DNA from: a virus
Length of the DNA stretch: 40,205 nt
Reading direction: 5' to 3' (one strand)
IMG/VR virus record: IMGVR_UViG_3300018420_004001
Span: 1-40,205 of that record
Of this stretch, positions 23,800 through 31,804 are shown piece after piece. The position numbers and the translations under genes were made by a program. The notes under the pieces are model-generated. The model saw nothing but the letters and a program-made list of their open reading frames with translations. It searched no databases and was not told where the DNA came from. Each line of letters starts with the position of its first letter. The stretch's first letter is position 1.

Positions 23800-24479
23800 A
23801 GTATTGGCAAGAGCATAACAACGAATATAAGTTTGAATATCCTGAACAGTTCGATCCTAAATGGATAGTGATGGAAAGCGGCTGGCCATTTTTTAAATTA
23901 AGTGCTTTAGACAATCAGCCTTGGAAAGAAATGTATGCAGAAGCCGAAGCATTATCAGATAAGTTTCACGTGCATAGAGATGAGTATGGAAAAGGTTGGC
24001 GCAGTTTAACATTGCACGGATTAAATGAGGATACACAAACACTTAACAGTTATGGTGACAGACAAAAAACTATAAAAGAATTAGATTGGACTTGGGTAGC
24101 AATGGAATGTCCTATTACTAAGAAGTTTTTGACAGACGTATGGCCAGCAGAGTATTTGAATCGTGTGAGATTTATGTTACTAGAGCCAGGCGGATATATA
24201 CTGCCACACCAAGATAGAGCAGACGATGAAAAACGTTTAAGCGTTTGTAATATAAGTTTAAACAATCCTGATCATTGTGAGTTTGTAATGAAGGACCAAG
24301 GGCGTGTACCGTTTGATGATAATGGCAGTGCATTTTTAATGGACATAAGCAATGTACATAGTGTATGGAATAGAAGTAACAAGCCACGTATACATATGAT
24401 TATTCATTATGAACTAGGCAGACGTATTAGAGATTTTTTCTATGTGCTTAGACAAAGTTATTATACTAATAGAGGTTAA
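23784..24479 (+). CDS. AspH-like 2OG-Fe(II) oxygenase 3 of the island
   Basis: 231 residues. Triad in LPHQDRADD (His 142, Asp 144) and SNVHSVWNRS (His 192), with Arg 202 (KPRIHMIIHYE) in the 2OG-binding place. MLLEPGGYILPHQD is the classic leading strand of aspartyl/asparaginyl hydroxylases. The N-terminal region contains GWRSLTLHGL. This is the member of the island closest to canonical AspH. It overlaps the previous gene by 16 bases and abuts the next (TAA ATG). Confidence 0.82.
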   Translation: MEQLLKYWQEHNNEYKFEYPEQFDPKWIVMESGWPFFKLSALDNQPWKEMYAEAEALSDKFHVHRDEYGKGWRSLTLHGLNEDTQTLNSYGDRQKTIKELDWTWVAMECPITKKFLTDVWPAEYLNRVRFMLLEPGGYILPHQDRADDEKRLSVCNISLNNPDHCEFVMKDQGRVPFDDNGSAFLMDISNVHSVWNRSNKPRIHMIIHYELGRRIRDFFYVLRQSYYTNRG

Positions 24480-25955
24480 ATGAAAGACTGGAATAGCATA
24501 ACTGTTGATAGATATTGGGAACAAATAAAAGTTTCTAATGATATTGCTATAGGTATACTAGATACACGTAGAGATATAGATAGTGAAATAGTAAGTAAAC
24601 GTTCGTTTGATATGACTTACTTTTATATTAACAGAATGGTAAAGATGGGCCTAAGCAAGTATGTAGGATCATATACAACTGTACAAGAAATACTAGAACG
24701 TGCTGCAAAAGAAAACAAAAAATACTGTATGGTTGCTGCACAAGGTTTATTGCTATATAGAGGTCCAAGTCTAGTTACACAAAGTTTAACATACGCAGAA
24801 AAGAATCCTAACTTTTTTGTTGTAGGACATATAATGGATAAAAAGAAACAGCACTATCTTACTAAAGGTGCTTATCCAGGATTACATAGACAGTATCTAT
24901 TTGTTAATGTTGCAAAGTGGATAGAACTTGGTAAACCTGTATTTGACGAAATGGGAGTGTTCCAAGATCGTAAACCTATATTACAGAATTACGAAATGAG
25001 CGCAAACACTATGAACAGTAATTATACACCTGCGTGGATACGTAGAGCAGGTGGTACAACTGAATATCCTGTTACCAGCGATGGTAGCAACTGGATTGAT
25101 ATTGCATTACGTAATGATATTGTTATTGAGAATTTAGATAATGATATGCGTGATTGTAAAGTGTATTTGTATCCTTATATAGAAACTAAAAAATTAGAGG
25201 AAGTATGGTATGAAAAAGATGTTGAAAAAATTGATCAGTTATCTAACCAGTCTCAGAAAGCCTGGTTGCGAAAACTCCAATACCAAGAGTACATCGAAAA
25301 AGACAGAGTCTATGTTTTTAACACGGAAACTCTATCTGCTGAAGGAGTAAGAACAGGAGGCAAAACTATTGATCATCTGTTTACTGCTGCTGCTGGATTT
25401 AAGCCTTTAGCAATTCTCAACGCAAACGGATTTAGTAATAGTACAACTGTGCATTACTTCGATTGGTGCGAATCAAGTCTTAACTATAAAAAACATCTTA
25501 TAGAAACTTGGGACGGGTATGACTTAGACAAATGGTTATTAGAACACGACTTAGATTACAACTTCAGTTCTACATACAGAGGAAACTATAAACAATTCTG
25601 GGATCAAGAAGTTGCAGAACACGGAGGTAGTTTAGCATTTCAACGATTGTGGGAACGCTATAGAAACTTAAGGCACGAGTTTTATGTATGTGATATTGTA
25701 AATGAAAGTAAAAAGTTATTTGACGAAATAAACAAATACCACGGCACTAGAGTAATGTGGACAACAAACATTTGGTCAAGTGAAATGCTGCATTGGAACG
25801 TAGAACCTGAAGTATTAGAAATAAAATGGAAACAGTTTGAAGAACAAATCCCAGATGATCTTGTGTTATACGGACACGATTATATTGCTGTGGATATGAA
25901 TTCAAGAGTAAGGGATGGAGTGCAATTAACGCATCCAAAGTATAATGAAAGTTAA
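24480..25955 (+). CDS. Unknown large protein of the oxygenase block, 491 aa
   Basis: I do not recognise this family. The sequence seems to have two halves. Residues 1-210 include NDIAIGILDTRRDID, KYCMVAAQGLLLYRGPSLV and NFFVVGHIMDKKKQHYLTKG, a Rossmann-like or GT-A-like strand pattern without a clear DxD. Residues 270-490 include YIEKDRVYVFNTE, FKPLAILNANGFSNSTTVHY, FDWCESS and TRVMWTTNIWSSEMLHW. No transmembrane segment and no metal motif of known type. It starts directly after the stop of the previous gene and overlaps the next by 11 bases. It is the largest protein of the island, and its position makes it a candidate for the carrier, ligase or transferase that such a tailoring set would need. 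Confidence 0.6.
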   Translation: MKDWNSITVDRYWEQIKVSNDIAIGILDTRRDIDSEIVSKRSFDMTYFYINRMVKMGLSKYVGSYTTVQEILERAAKENKKYCMVAAQGLLLYRGPSLVTQSLTYAEKNPNFFVVGHIMDKKKQHYLTKGAYPGLHRQYLFVNVAKWIELGKPVFDEMGVFQDRKPILQNYEMSANTMNSNYTPAWIRRAGGTTEYPVTSDGSNWIDIALRNDIVIENLDNDMRDCKVYLYPYIETKKLEEVWYEKDVEKIDQLSNQSQKAWLRKLQYQEYIEKDRVYVFNTETLSAEGVRTGGKTIDHLFTAAAGFKPLAILNANGFSNSTTVHYFDWCESSLNYKKHLIETWDGYDLDKWLLEHDLDYNFSSTYRGNYKQFWDQEVAEHGGSLAFQRLWERYRNLRHEFYVCDIVNESKKLFDEINKYHGTRVMWTTNIWSSEMLHWNVEPEVLEIKWKQFEEQIPDDLVLYGHDYIAVDMNSRVRDGVQLTHPKYNES

Positions 25956-27063
25956 AAATTATAATAAAGAAGAGTTCGATAAATTTTGTGAACAACTTAA
26001 TATCAATGATGCAACTGTTGAAGATACAGGTGAATATTTTATTTGTATTGATAACCACTGGGAAAAGAACAATAGATTTTTAAAGAAACATAATAATGTT
26101 CTACATTTAGGATTTGATGATGTTGCTGAAGATCAATACAAGTCCGTTGCTGATAACGATGATGATTTTGTAGTTGGTAGAGCATATGCAAGGGCAATGA
26201 CAACAGCACAGGCTGAAGAATGTTTTAACTTTATAGATAGTGTTCCAGATAATAGTAGTATAAGGATTTACTGCACACACGGAGAATCACGAAGTATTGC
26301 AATAAAAGATTTTATCGATAGTTTCCGCAATAACATACCTACACAGGGCGGCAACAGACACGTAAGACAATTGTTAGACAATGTTCTGGCTGTAAAAGGC
26401 AAAGCAATTGAAGGTAAAAAGCGATATATTAGAAAATATGACGAAGCCAATCTAGGCTGGAAAATAAAGAAATGGTTTCCTGTAGACATAGAAAAACTGA
26501 GAGAATGGTTTACAACACTTGAAACCGAATACGGGGATTGGAAATTTGTTGTAGGAGAAAATGAACACGTATGGCAAACTCCTATTATTGATCCTACAGG
26601 TAAGACTGGACACAAGTTGAAATATGACACAGCATATTATACATTATGTTGGAATGATGATAGTCCAGGGCCTAAACCATTTGAACAAGGAAATGCCAAA
26701 CCTGAATATAGAGACAACGATAATGACGAACTTAATCCACGCAAATGTTTTTCAGGATATGGTTTAGATATTGTAAAGAATTTGCCAGTGCGTAGTAAAA
26801 AGTGGTTGGTAACAATGCACAGTCCGGGTACTGAACTTATTACACATCAAGATAGCCCAGATAAAATACGTGTGCATATTCCTATATATACAAACGCACA
26901 AAGTAATTGGGTAATAGGCGGAGAAGAATATCATATGGAAGCAGGTTGGGCCTATATTGTAAATACCACAGTGCCTCATAGTGTTGCAAACAAAGGCGAC
27001 GGATATAGAATACATCTTTATGGTAAAGTATGGACAGACGATATAAAGGAACTTAATATATGA
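25945..27063 (+). CDS. CX5R phosphatase-like domain fused to an AspH-like 2OG-Fe(II) oxygenase
   Basis: 372 residues in two parts. Residues about 30-160 end in IRIYCTHGESRSIAI, which contains a CX5R loop (Cys 110 to Arg 116) followed by Ser. That is the form of dual-specificity/tyrosine phosphatase active sites (HCxxGxxRS), with a preceding strand as expected. Residues 170-372 are an oxygenase: TELITHQDSPD (His 301, Asp 303), VHIPIYTNAQSNWVIGG, GWAYIVNTTVPHSVAN (His 345) and Arg 355. The aspartate general acid of the phosphatase domain cannot be placed with confidence. I know of no described protein with this fusion. Confidence 0.72.
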   Translation: MKVKNYNKEEFDKFCEQLNINDATVEDTGEYFICIDNHWEKNNRFLKKHNNVLHLGFDDVAEDQYKSVADNDDDFVVGRAYARAMTTAQAEECFNFIDSVPDNSSIRIYCTHGESRSIAIKDFIDSFRNNIPTQGGNRHVRQLLDNVLAVKGKAIEGKKRYIRKYDEANLGWKIKKWFPVDIEKLREWFTTLETEYGDWKFVVGENEHVWQTPIIDPTGKTGHKLKYDTAYYTLCWNDDSPGPKPFEQGNAKPEYRDNDNDELNPRKCFSGYGLDIVKNLPVRSKKWLVTMHSPGTELITHQDSPDKIRVHIPIYTNAQSNWVIGGEEYHMEAGWAYIVNTTVPHSVANKGDGYRIHLYGKVWTDDIKELNI

Positions 27064-27665
27064 AAGTAGTAATTACAGGTAGTAAGAAGTCTGGTATTAA
27101 ACCAGGTATACATAAAATGAATGCCTGGCTGCACGAATACTTTTCACAGTTTGATCTTGTTCAAATTAGTAGAACAACAGGATATGATTTTGATACTGAC
27201 TACGACAAAGCAGTAGAAGTAGCAAGGACTGCTGATATATTTGTAAACAGTGCTTGTGTAAAAGACTATCAATTAAAGTTTTTGAATGATGTATATGGAC
27301 ACGTTCCTACAATAATATGCTTAGGAAGTATTGCAGGCGATATGTTTGGTGCACCACAGAAGTATGATAACCATCCTAACTATCCTGAAGTGAAACACGA
27401 ACTAAAAGAAAGATGCAAATGGATACAACTAGAAAAAAAGCAAGGTGTAAAAACAAATCTTTTACATTTAAATATCACAGAAACTAAAGAAGTAGAGTGG
27501 AATACAGAGGGATTAGACAAAAATCAATTGTTTAATACATTAGACTTTTGGTTGAACAATCAATACATATCAAACATTGGTTATAAGTTTTGGTCAGAAA
27601 ACTACGGCGAGCAAAAACTTGCAAAAGTAAAAGGAGTGGTAGACCACTTCAAACAGAGGAAATAA
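27060..27665 (+). CDS. SDR-like NAD(P)-binding protein
   Basis: 201 residues. N-terminal VVITGSKKSGIKPGIHK is a TGxxxGxG-like dinucleotide loop with insertions. ADIFVNSACV fits the NNAG strand position. YPEVKHELK supplies a YxxxK pair, the catalytic residues of short-chain dehydrogenases. Overall it is shorter than typical SDRs (about 250), lacking the substrate-loop end. It would reduce or oxidise a small substrate, or be a binding remnant. ATGA-type junction upstream; downstream its TAA overlaps the hemE ATG (TAATG). Confidence 0.6.
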   Translation: MKVVITGSKKSGIKPGIHKMNAWLHEYFSQFDLVQISRTTGYDFDTDYDKAVEVARTADIFVNSACVKDYQLKFLNDVYGHVPTIICLGSIAGDMFGAPQKYDNHPNYPEVKHELKERCKWIQLEKKQGVKTNLLHLNITETKEVEWNTEGLDKNQLFNTLDFWLNNQYISNIGYKFWSENYGEQKLAKVKGVVDHFKQRK

Positions 27666-28600
27666 TGAAAACTATATTACAGCGAACTATAAAAGACAAA
27701 GAGAAAAACTTATATCCTGTTTGGTTAATGCGCCAAGCCGGAAGGTATATGCCAGAGTATATGCATATTAAAAACAACAGTAATGGATTCTTAGATATGG
27801 CTCTTACACCAAGTAAAGCAAAAGAAATTACAATGCAGCCTATTAAAGAATTTGATATGGACGCTGCTATTATCTTTTCTGACATACTTATTATTCCCTA
27901 TGCTATAGGACAAGAACTAGATTATACTCCTGCACCAGTACTAGGAACATTCAATAAAGATATGTTAAACACAGATATGACAACATTTGTAGAAAGATGT
28001 CAACCTGTATATGATGCAATTAAACAAACTAGACAAGAACTAGATAGTAACAAAAGTCTAATTGGATTTGCAGGTGCTCCTTACACACTTTGCAAGTATA
28101 TGACAAAAACAAAAGACCAAGAAGTTGTTGACAAACTAGTGCCTTATATCATAGAACATTTAGTAAAACAAATAGAAGCAGGTTGTGATACTGTACAAAT
28201 ATTTGACAGTTGGGCAGGAGATTTATCAGTAGAAGAATTAGACAACTTATGTTACTCACCAACAACACGTATAGTAGATGCAATTAGAGATCTTCATCCA
28301 GAAGTTGGTATTGTTGCTTTTCCAAGATTAATAGGTAAATGCATTAATGAATTTGCTGCATTGGTTAAGCCTGATTGTGTAAATTTAAGTGACGACATAC
28401 CTGTTGAAGATGTTATTACTGACGTAGTTTTACAAGGTGGTATACCTATAGATGTATTGCTAGATGATAGTGACATCACACCAATGTTGCAAAAAATGAA
28501 AGACAAATCATATGTAGTGAACCTAGCACACGGAGTAAACAAAGAAACTCCTGTAGAAAATGTAAGACACTTTGTGGAAACTGTAAAGAAATTTAGATGA
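27665..28600 (+). CDS. hemE: Uroporphyrinogen decarboxylase homologue
   Basis: HemE removes four carboxyl groups from uroporphyrinogen III to give coproporphyrinogen. Seen: PVWLMRQAGRYMPEY (residues 18-32, both arginines present), FSDIL with Asp 73, FAGAPYTL, QIFDSWAG (178-184) and LAHGVNKETPVENV with His 289 near the C-terminus. The usual QGNLDP loop is altered to QGGIPI. At 311 residues it is 30-40 shorter than bacterial HemE, with deletions spread through the middle. The frame runs upstream to 27590, but ATG 27665 forms a TAATG junction and begins at the normal HemE N-terminus. A homologue with changed substrate (URO-D superfamily includes methyltransferases) cannot be excluded. I know of no well-described phage hemE. 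Confidence 0.86.
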   Translation: MKTILQRTIKDKEKNLYPVWLMRQAGRYMPEYMHIKNNSNGFLDMALTPSKAKEITMQPIKEFDMDAAIIFSDILIIPYAIGQELDYTPAPVLGTFNKDMLNTDMTTFVERCQPVYDAIKQTRQELDSNKSLIGFAGAPYTLCKYMTKTKDQEVVDKLVPYIIEHLVKQIEAGCDTVQIFDSWAGDLSVEELDNLCYSPTTRIVDAIRDLHPEVGIVAFPRLIGKCINEFAALVKPDCVNLSDDIPVEDVITDVVLQGGIPIDVLLDDSDITPMLQKMKDKSYVVNLAHGVNKETPVENVRHFVETVKKFR

Positions 28601-29187
28601 TAAGAGAAACAAAAAAACTTAATACAACTGTAGATCTCAGTGAACTGCAAAATTTTTACTGCCAGTTAGAAACTGAGTACGAACACTTGTGTTGGCGATA
28701 TCAGGATAATGTAAGTGAAGGTGTAGGAGGACACGTACTTGATAATGCCTATGGCTGGGCATTGCAAAGCAACTTAGAAGATTTGTCAGTACCTTGTCCG
28801 CCCTATAATGTAACAGAAGAACGCAAAATGCATCCGTATAGAGATACTGAAATGATGTTCGGTATTGCTAAAAGACTACAAGAAGCATTTCCTTTTGCAC
28901 ATCAATTTAGTGTAGTTGTACACCCGCCAGGCACATTTATAAATTTTCACAGTGATAGTGACAATTACCTCAAAGTACATATTCCAATTCTAACAAACAA
29001 CAAAGCATACTTCCAATTTCAACCTATGCGTAGATTCGTATTACCAGCAGACGGAAGTATGGTTCTTGTAAATACAAATATCAAACACGGTACACACAAC
29101 GAGGGTGAAACAGATAGAGTGCATTTATACTTTAAAATACCCGTTGACAAAGAACAACAAGTGTTAGATAAAGAAGGTACAATATGA
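28597..29187 (+). CDS. AspH-like 2OG-Fe(II) oxygenase 4 of the island
   Basis: 196 residues. Triad in INFHSDSDN (His 118, Asp 120) and IKHGTHNEGE (His 164), with Arg 174 (TDRVHLYF) as 2OG ligand. KVHIPILTNNKAYFQF and GSMVLVNTN are the same strands as in the proteins at 23020, 25945 and 29471. It is the shortest of the set and lacks an N-terminal extension. ATGA overlap with hemE before and with a membrane protein after. The position directly behind hemE invites the idea that its substrate is tetrapyrrole-related, but nothing in the sequence shows that. Confidence 0.82.
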   Translation: MIRETKKLNTTVDLSELQNFYCQLETEYEHLCWRYQDNVSEGVGGHVLDNAYGWALQSNLEDLSVPCPPYNVTEERKMHPYRDTEMMFGIAKRLQEAFPFAHQFSVVVHPPGTFINFHSDSDNYLKVHIPILTNNKAYFQFQPMRRFVLPADGSMVLVNTNIKHGTHNEGETDRVHLYFKIPVDKEQQVLDKEGTI

Positions 29188-29474
29188 TATTTTGGATAGG
29201 ATTCACTGTAATGGTACTAAATGAAGGGTTTGTGATTATGAGACACGTACACCCTTGGTTTGCTAACAAGCGAGATCAATTGATTTCGACATATGGTGAT
29301 AAATGGAAAAAGTTTCACGCAACATTAGATTACGTTTGGATAGGCGGAGTAAGTTTAGGAATACTAATTGACTTTTCTAATTGGAAACTTTACGCAACTG
29401 TTTTAGCAATCTTTTGGGGAACTGTAGCCGTAGGTGTATACCTACCTCTTTTGATCAAAAGGTTACGTAAATGA
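29184..29474 (+). CDS. Small integral membrane protein, 96 aa
   Basis: Three hydrophobic segments: about residues 2-18 (IFWIGFTVMVLNEGFVIM), 49-63 (YVWIGGVSLGILIDF) and 68-90 (KLYATVLAIFWGTVAVGVYL), with a basic C-terminus (LLIKRLRK). It has no recognisable domain. ATGA overlaps both sides place it firmly in the oxygenase operon, where it is the only membrane protein. It could anchor the pathway at the inner membrane or export a product; both are guesses. Confidence 0.65.
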   Translation: MIFWIGFTVMVLNEGFVIMRHVHPWFANKRDQLISTYGDKWKKFHATLDYVWIGGVSLGILIDFSNWKLYATVLAIFWGTVAVGVYLPLLIKRLRK

Positions 29475-30178
29475 GAGTAATTCAAAATTACAATCCTAAA
29501 GATATAACAATGGACTTGTTATACAACGATGACAGTTGGGGTGCATTAGAACTTAATGTTGATCTTGATGTTGATGCATTACAGATGTATTACTTTGACA
29601 TCAAGAGCAAACACAGTTATCAGTATTTCAACTTCCAAGACTTTCCAGATAGACTTACTATTGAAGTTAGTAAACAATATATGGAATTAGGATACTGCGG
29701 TTATTACTGCGGGCCAATAGGTGGATATACACTTGCTTGGCCTACAGTACGTTATGAACCTTTACCACCTCCTAGTCAAGCAAATGTTGATATGTTTCCT
29801 GAAACACTTGATCCTGAATTCTATGAGAAGTGTAATGTACTACCAAAGTTTAGATTTGGTTATATGAACACATTGTTAGATATGTTAGGAGAAGATAGTT
29901 TCAAACAGTGTATCATTACAGAACACGGACCGACTGCAACTATCAAAACACATAAAGATAGCAATGCTAAAAAATTACACATACCACTTGCAACAAATGA
30001 ACAAGCAGTGTTTACATTTGGTGAACATAGAGAACTTAAATTTAATATGCGTGTAGGAAAAATTTATATATTAAACACAAGTGCATTTCACGGCACAGAA
30101 AACTTTGGCGAAACAACCAGAGCACACTTTATAACAAGAGTAGATGAAACACGCATACAAGATATTATAGCATTATGA
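29471..30178 (+). CDS. AspH-like 2OG-Fe(II) oxygenase 5 of the island
   Basis: 235 residues. Triad in IKTHKDSNAKK (His 161, Asp 163) and SAFHGTENFGE (His 207), with Arg 217 (TTRAHF). The N-terminal NYNPKDITMDLLY and SWGALELNVDLDVDAL match the start of the protein at 23020, so these two form a pair. An insertion near residues 75-115 is Gly/Pro/Tyr/Cys-rich (GYCGYYCGPIGGYTLAWP). It lies just before the halogenase gene with an ATGA overlap. Confidence 0.82.
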   Translation: MRVIQNYNPKDITMDLLYNDDSWGALELNVDLDVDALQMYYFDIKSKHSYQYFNFQDFPDRLTIEVSKQYMELGYCGYYCGPIGGYTLAWPTVRYEPLPPPSQANVDMFPETLDPEFYEKCNVLPKFRFGYMNTLLDMLGEDSFKQCIITEHGPTATIKTHKDSNAKKLHIPLATNEQAVFTFGEHRELKFNMRVGKIYILNTSAFHGTENFGETTRAHFITRVDETRIQDIIAL

Positions 30179-31296
30179 AAGTAACAATAGTAGGTGGCGG
30201 AACAGCAGGTTGGATGACAGCAGCATATTTGTCTAAAAAGACAGATTGGAATATTACTGTGGTTGCCAGCGAAGATATACCTATTATAGGAGTGGGTGAA
30301 AGCACACTTCCAAGTCTTTATGACTTTATACAAGAGTGTGGTCTTACAGAACAAGATTTATTTGAACATACAACAGCAGTTAGAAAATATACTATTAGAC
30401 ATCTAGACTGGAATAAAAATGGAGATTGGTATCATCATTTTTGTTTTAATGAAACCCAACACGATGAACAATTGCAGTGGATGAAAAATTATGAAAGACC
30501 AAATGAAAAATGGCGACACGCATATCACATAGATGCATTTAAGTTTGGTGCAATGTTGCGTGATAAAGTTGCTATACCAAATGGTGTTGTTGTAGAACAA
30601 AGAACAATAGACAGTATAGATGAAATAGAATCTGATCTAATTATAGACTGCACAGGATTTAACAAATTAACTAAACCTACTAACTGGGTAGATAGTGCTT
30701 TGCCTAATAATAAAGCAGTAGTATGTCCTAGTAATCAAGTTATTAATAAACCTTATACACAAACAACAGCACTTAGTTCGGGTTGGATGTGGACTATAGC
30801 ATTACAAACAAGAACAAGTAATGCATATGTGTTTAGTGACAAACATATTACATATGAACAAGCAAAAGACGAATTTATAAAAAGTTGTCCGTATAAGTTA
30901 GACTTAGACAAACTTAGATACCTCTCTTGGAAAGGAGGATACACTACTACTCCGTTTAGGGAAAACGTTTTAAATATAGGATTGAGTGCAGGATTTTTTG
31001 AACCATTAGAATCTCAGGCTATATGGGCAACACAATATCAAATAGAAATGCTTGTAAGACTAGGATTGAATAAACAGGCTGTTTACAATAAGCAATGGGT
31101 AACAATGATGAAACATATCGAAAGATACTTGTTAGCACATTACACTGCAAGTTCACGCAGGGATAATGATTACTGGAAACAGTTTGATAATATTCTAATG
31201 GTAACTCCTAGTAATGAGAAGTTTAAGATTTTTGATGAGTATAGTTATCGTTGCCTAGCGAACGGTTACGCTCTTCCATATAGGTCAGCACATTAA
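30175..31296 (+). CDS. Flavin-dependent (tryptophan) halogenase homologue
   Basis: Members use FADH2, oxygen and halide to make a chloramine or similar on a lysine and halogenate aromatics. Here: FAD motif VGGGTAGWMTAAYL (residues 6-19), VGESTLPSL (40-48), the catalytic lysine position at Lys 71 (RKYTIRHLDW, aligned eight residues before W79), and the halogenase motif GWxWxIP as GWMWTIA (203-209). EPLES (276-280) keeps the catalytic glutamate, but the next two residues are QA where chlorinating enzymes have TG, the halide-site backbone. At 373 residues it is well short of PrnA/RebH (about 530). A viral halogenase from a cyanophage is known, so the function is possible; halide preference or even activity is open. 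Its 3' end overlaps a convergent gene by 74 bases. Confidence 0.84.
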   Translation: MKVTIVGGGTAGWMTAAYLSKKTDWNITVVASEDIPIIGVGESTLPSLYDFIQECGLTEQDLFEHTTAVRKYTIRHLDWNKNGDWYHHFCFNETQHDEQLQWMKNYERPNEKWRHAYHIDAFKFGAMLRDKVAIPNGVVVEQRTIDSIDEIESDLIIDCTGFNKLTKPTNWVDSALPNNKAVVCPSNQVINKPYTQTTALSSGWMWTIALQTRTSNAYVFSDKHITYEQAKDEFIKSCPYKLDLDKLRYLSWKGGYTTTPFRENVLNIGLSAGFFEPLESQAIWATQYQIEMLVRLGLNKQAVYNKQWVTMMKHIERYLLAHYTASSRRDNDYWKQFDNILMVTPSNEKFKIFDEYSYRCLANGYALPYRSAH

Positions 31297-31804
31297 TACG
31301 CCATAAGTTTTGTGGAACATTGTATAGTTCCATTTGTCTATCAAGTTCCCATATACCACGCTTTGCAAGTAATGGCATAATAGTATTATTCATTCGTTGA
31401 CTTTTTCCACCGTCATCATTTATGTTTGTACTAATGTATAAGTCTGCATTTATATTCTTTTCTATTGCCCAACGTATTTGTAAATCTAGTAGATAACTTA
31501 ATTGTATCCCTGTTTTAAATATATCTCTGCCTGTACCTAATGTGTATCCTGGAAGTTGGGCACCTCTAAATAAACATCTGTAGGCGTGTTCAGATACTTC
31601 TGGTAAAGGGTGAACACCTGCAATGCTTACAATTTTTCCATTCTCTGTAGCAACTGTCCAAGTGCCTACTTCTAAGCACCATTCCCATTTCATTTTGTCT
31701 AGTGATGTGTTATTACTAAAGTTTTGATCTTTACAAAACTGTTCTACTAAAGATCTATCTTTTTCAGTAGCAAATCTAAACTGTAGTTTTCCAAGTGTCG
31801 CCAT
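31223..31804 (-). CDS. GNAT-like acyltransferase
   Basis: 193 residues. Opening FRFATEKDRSLVEQFCKDQN has the strand-helix start of GNAT N-acetyltransferases. WTVATENGKIVSIAGVHPLP gives the two central strands, and YTLGTGRDIFKTGIQL stands where the acyl-CoA pyrophosphate loop (R/QxxGxG/A) is expected, in altered form. It overlaps the ANL-domain gene upstream by 29 bases, suggesting that activation and transfer of an acyl group are linked. The family call is moderate, since the loop is not canonical. The C-terminal 24 codons lie antisense to the halogenase gene end. Confidence 0.55.
   Translation of the reverse strand: MATLGKLQFRFATEKDRSLVEQFCKDQNFSNNTSLDKMKWEWCLEVGTWTVATENGKIVSIAGVHPLPEVSEHAYRCLFRGAQLPGYTLGTGRDIFKTGIQLSYLLDLQIRWAIEKNINADLYISTNINDDGGKSQRMNNTIMPLLAKRGIWELDRQMELYNVPQNLWRINVLTYMEERNRSLGNDNYTHQKS

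Noticed and set aside
27590-27664. Upstream extension of the HemE frame
   Set aside because: The added 25 residues are basic and unlike any HemE N-terminus; ATG 27665 has a normal TAATG junction and starts at the family N-terminus.
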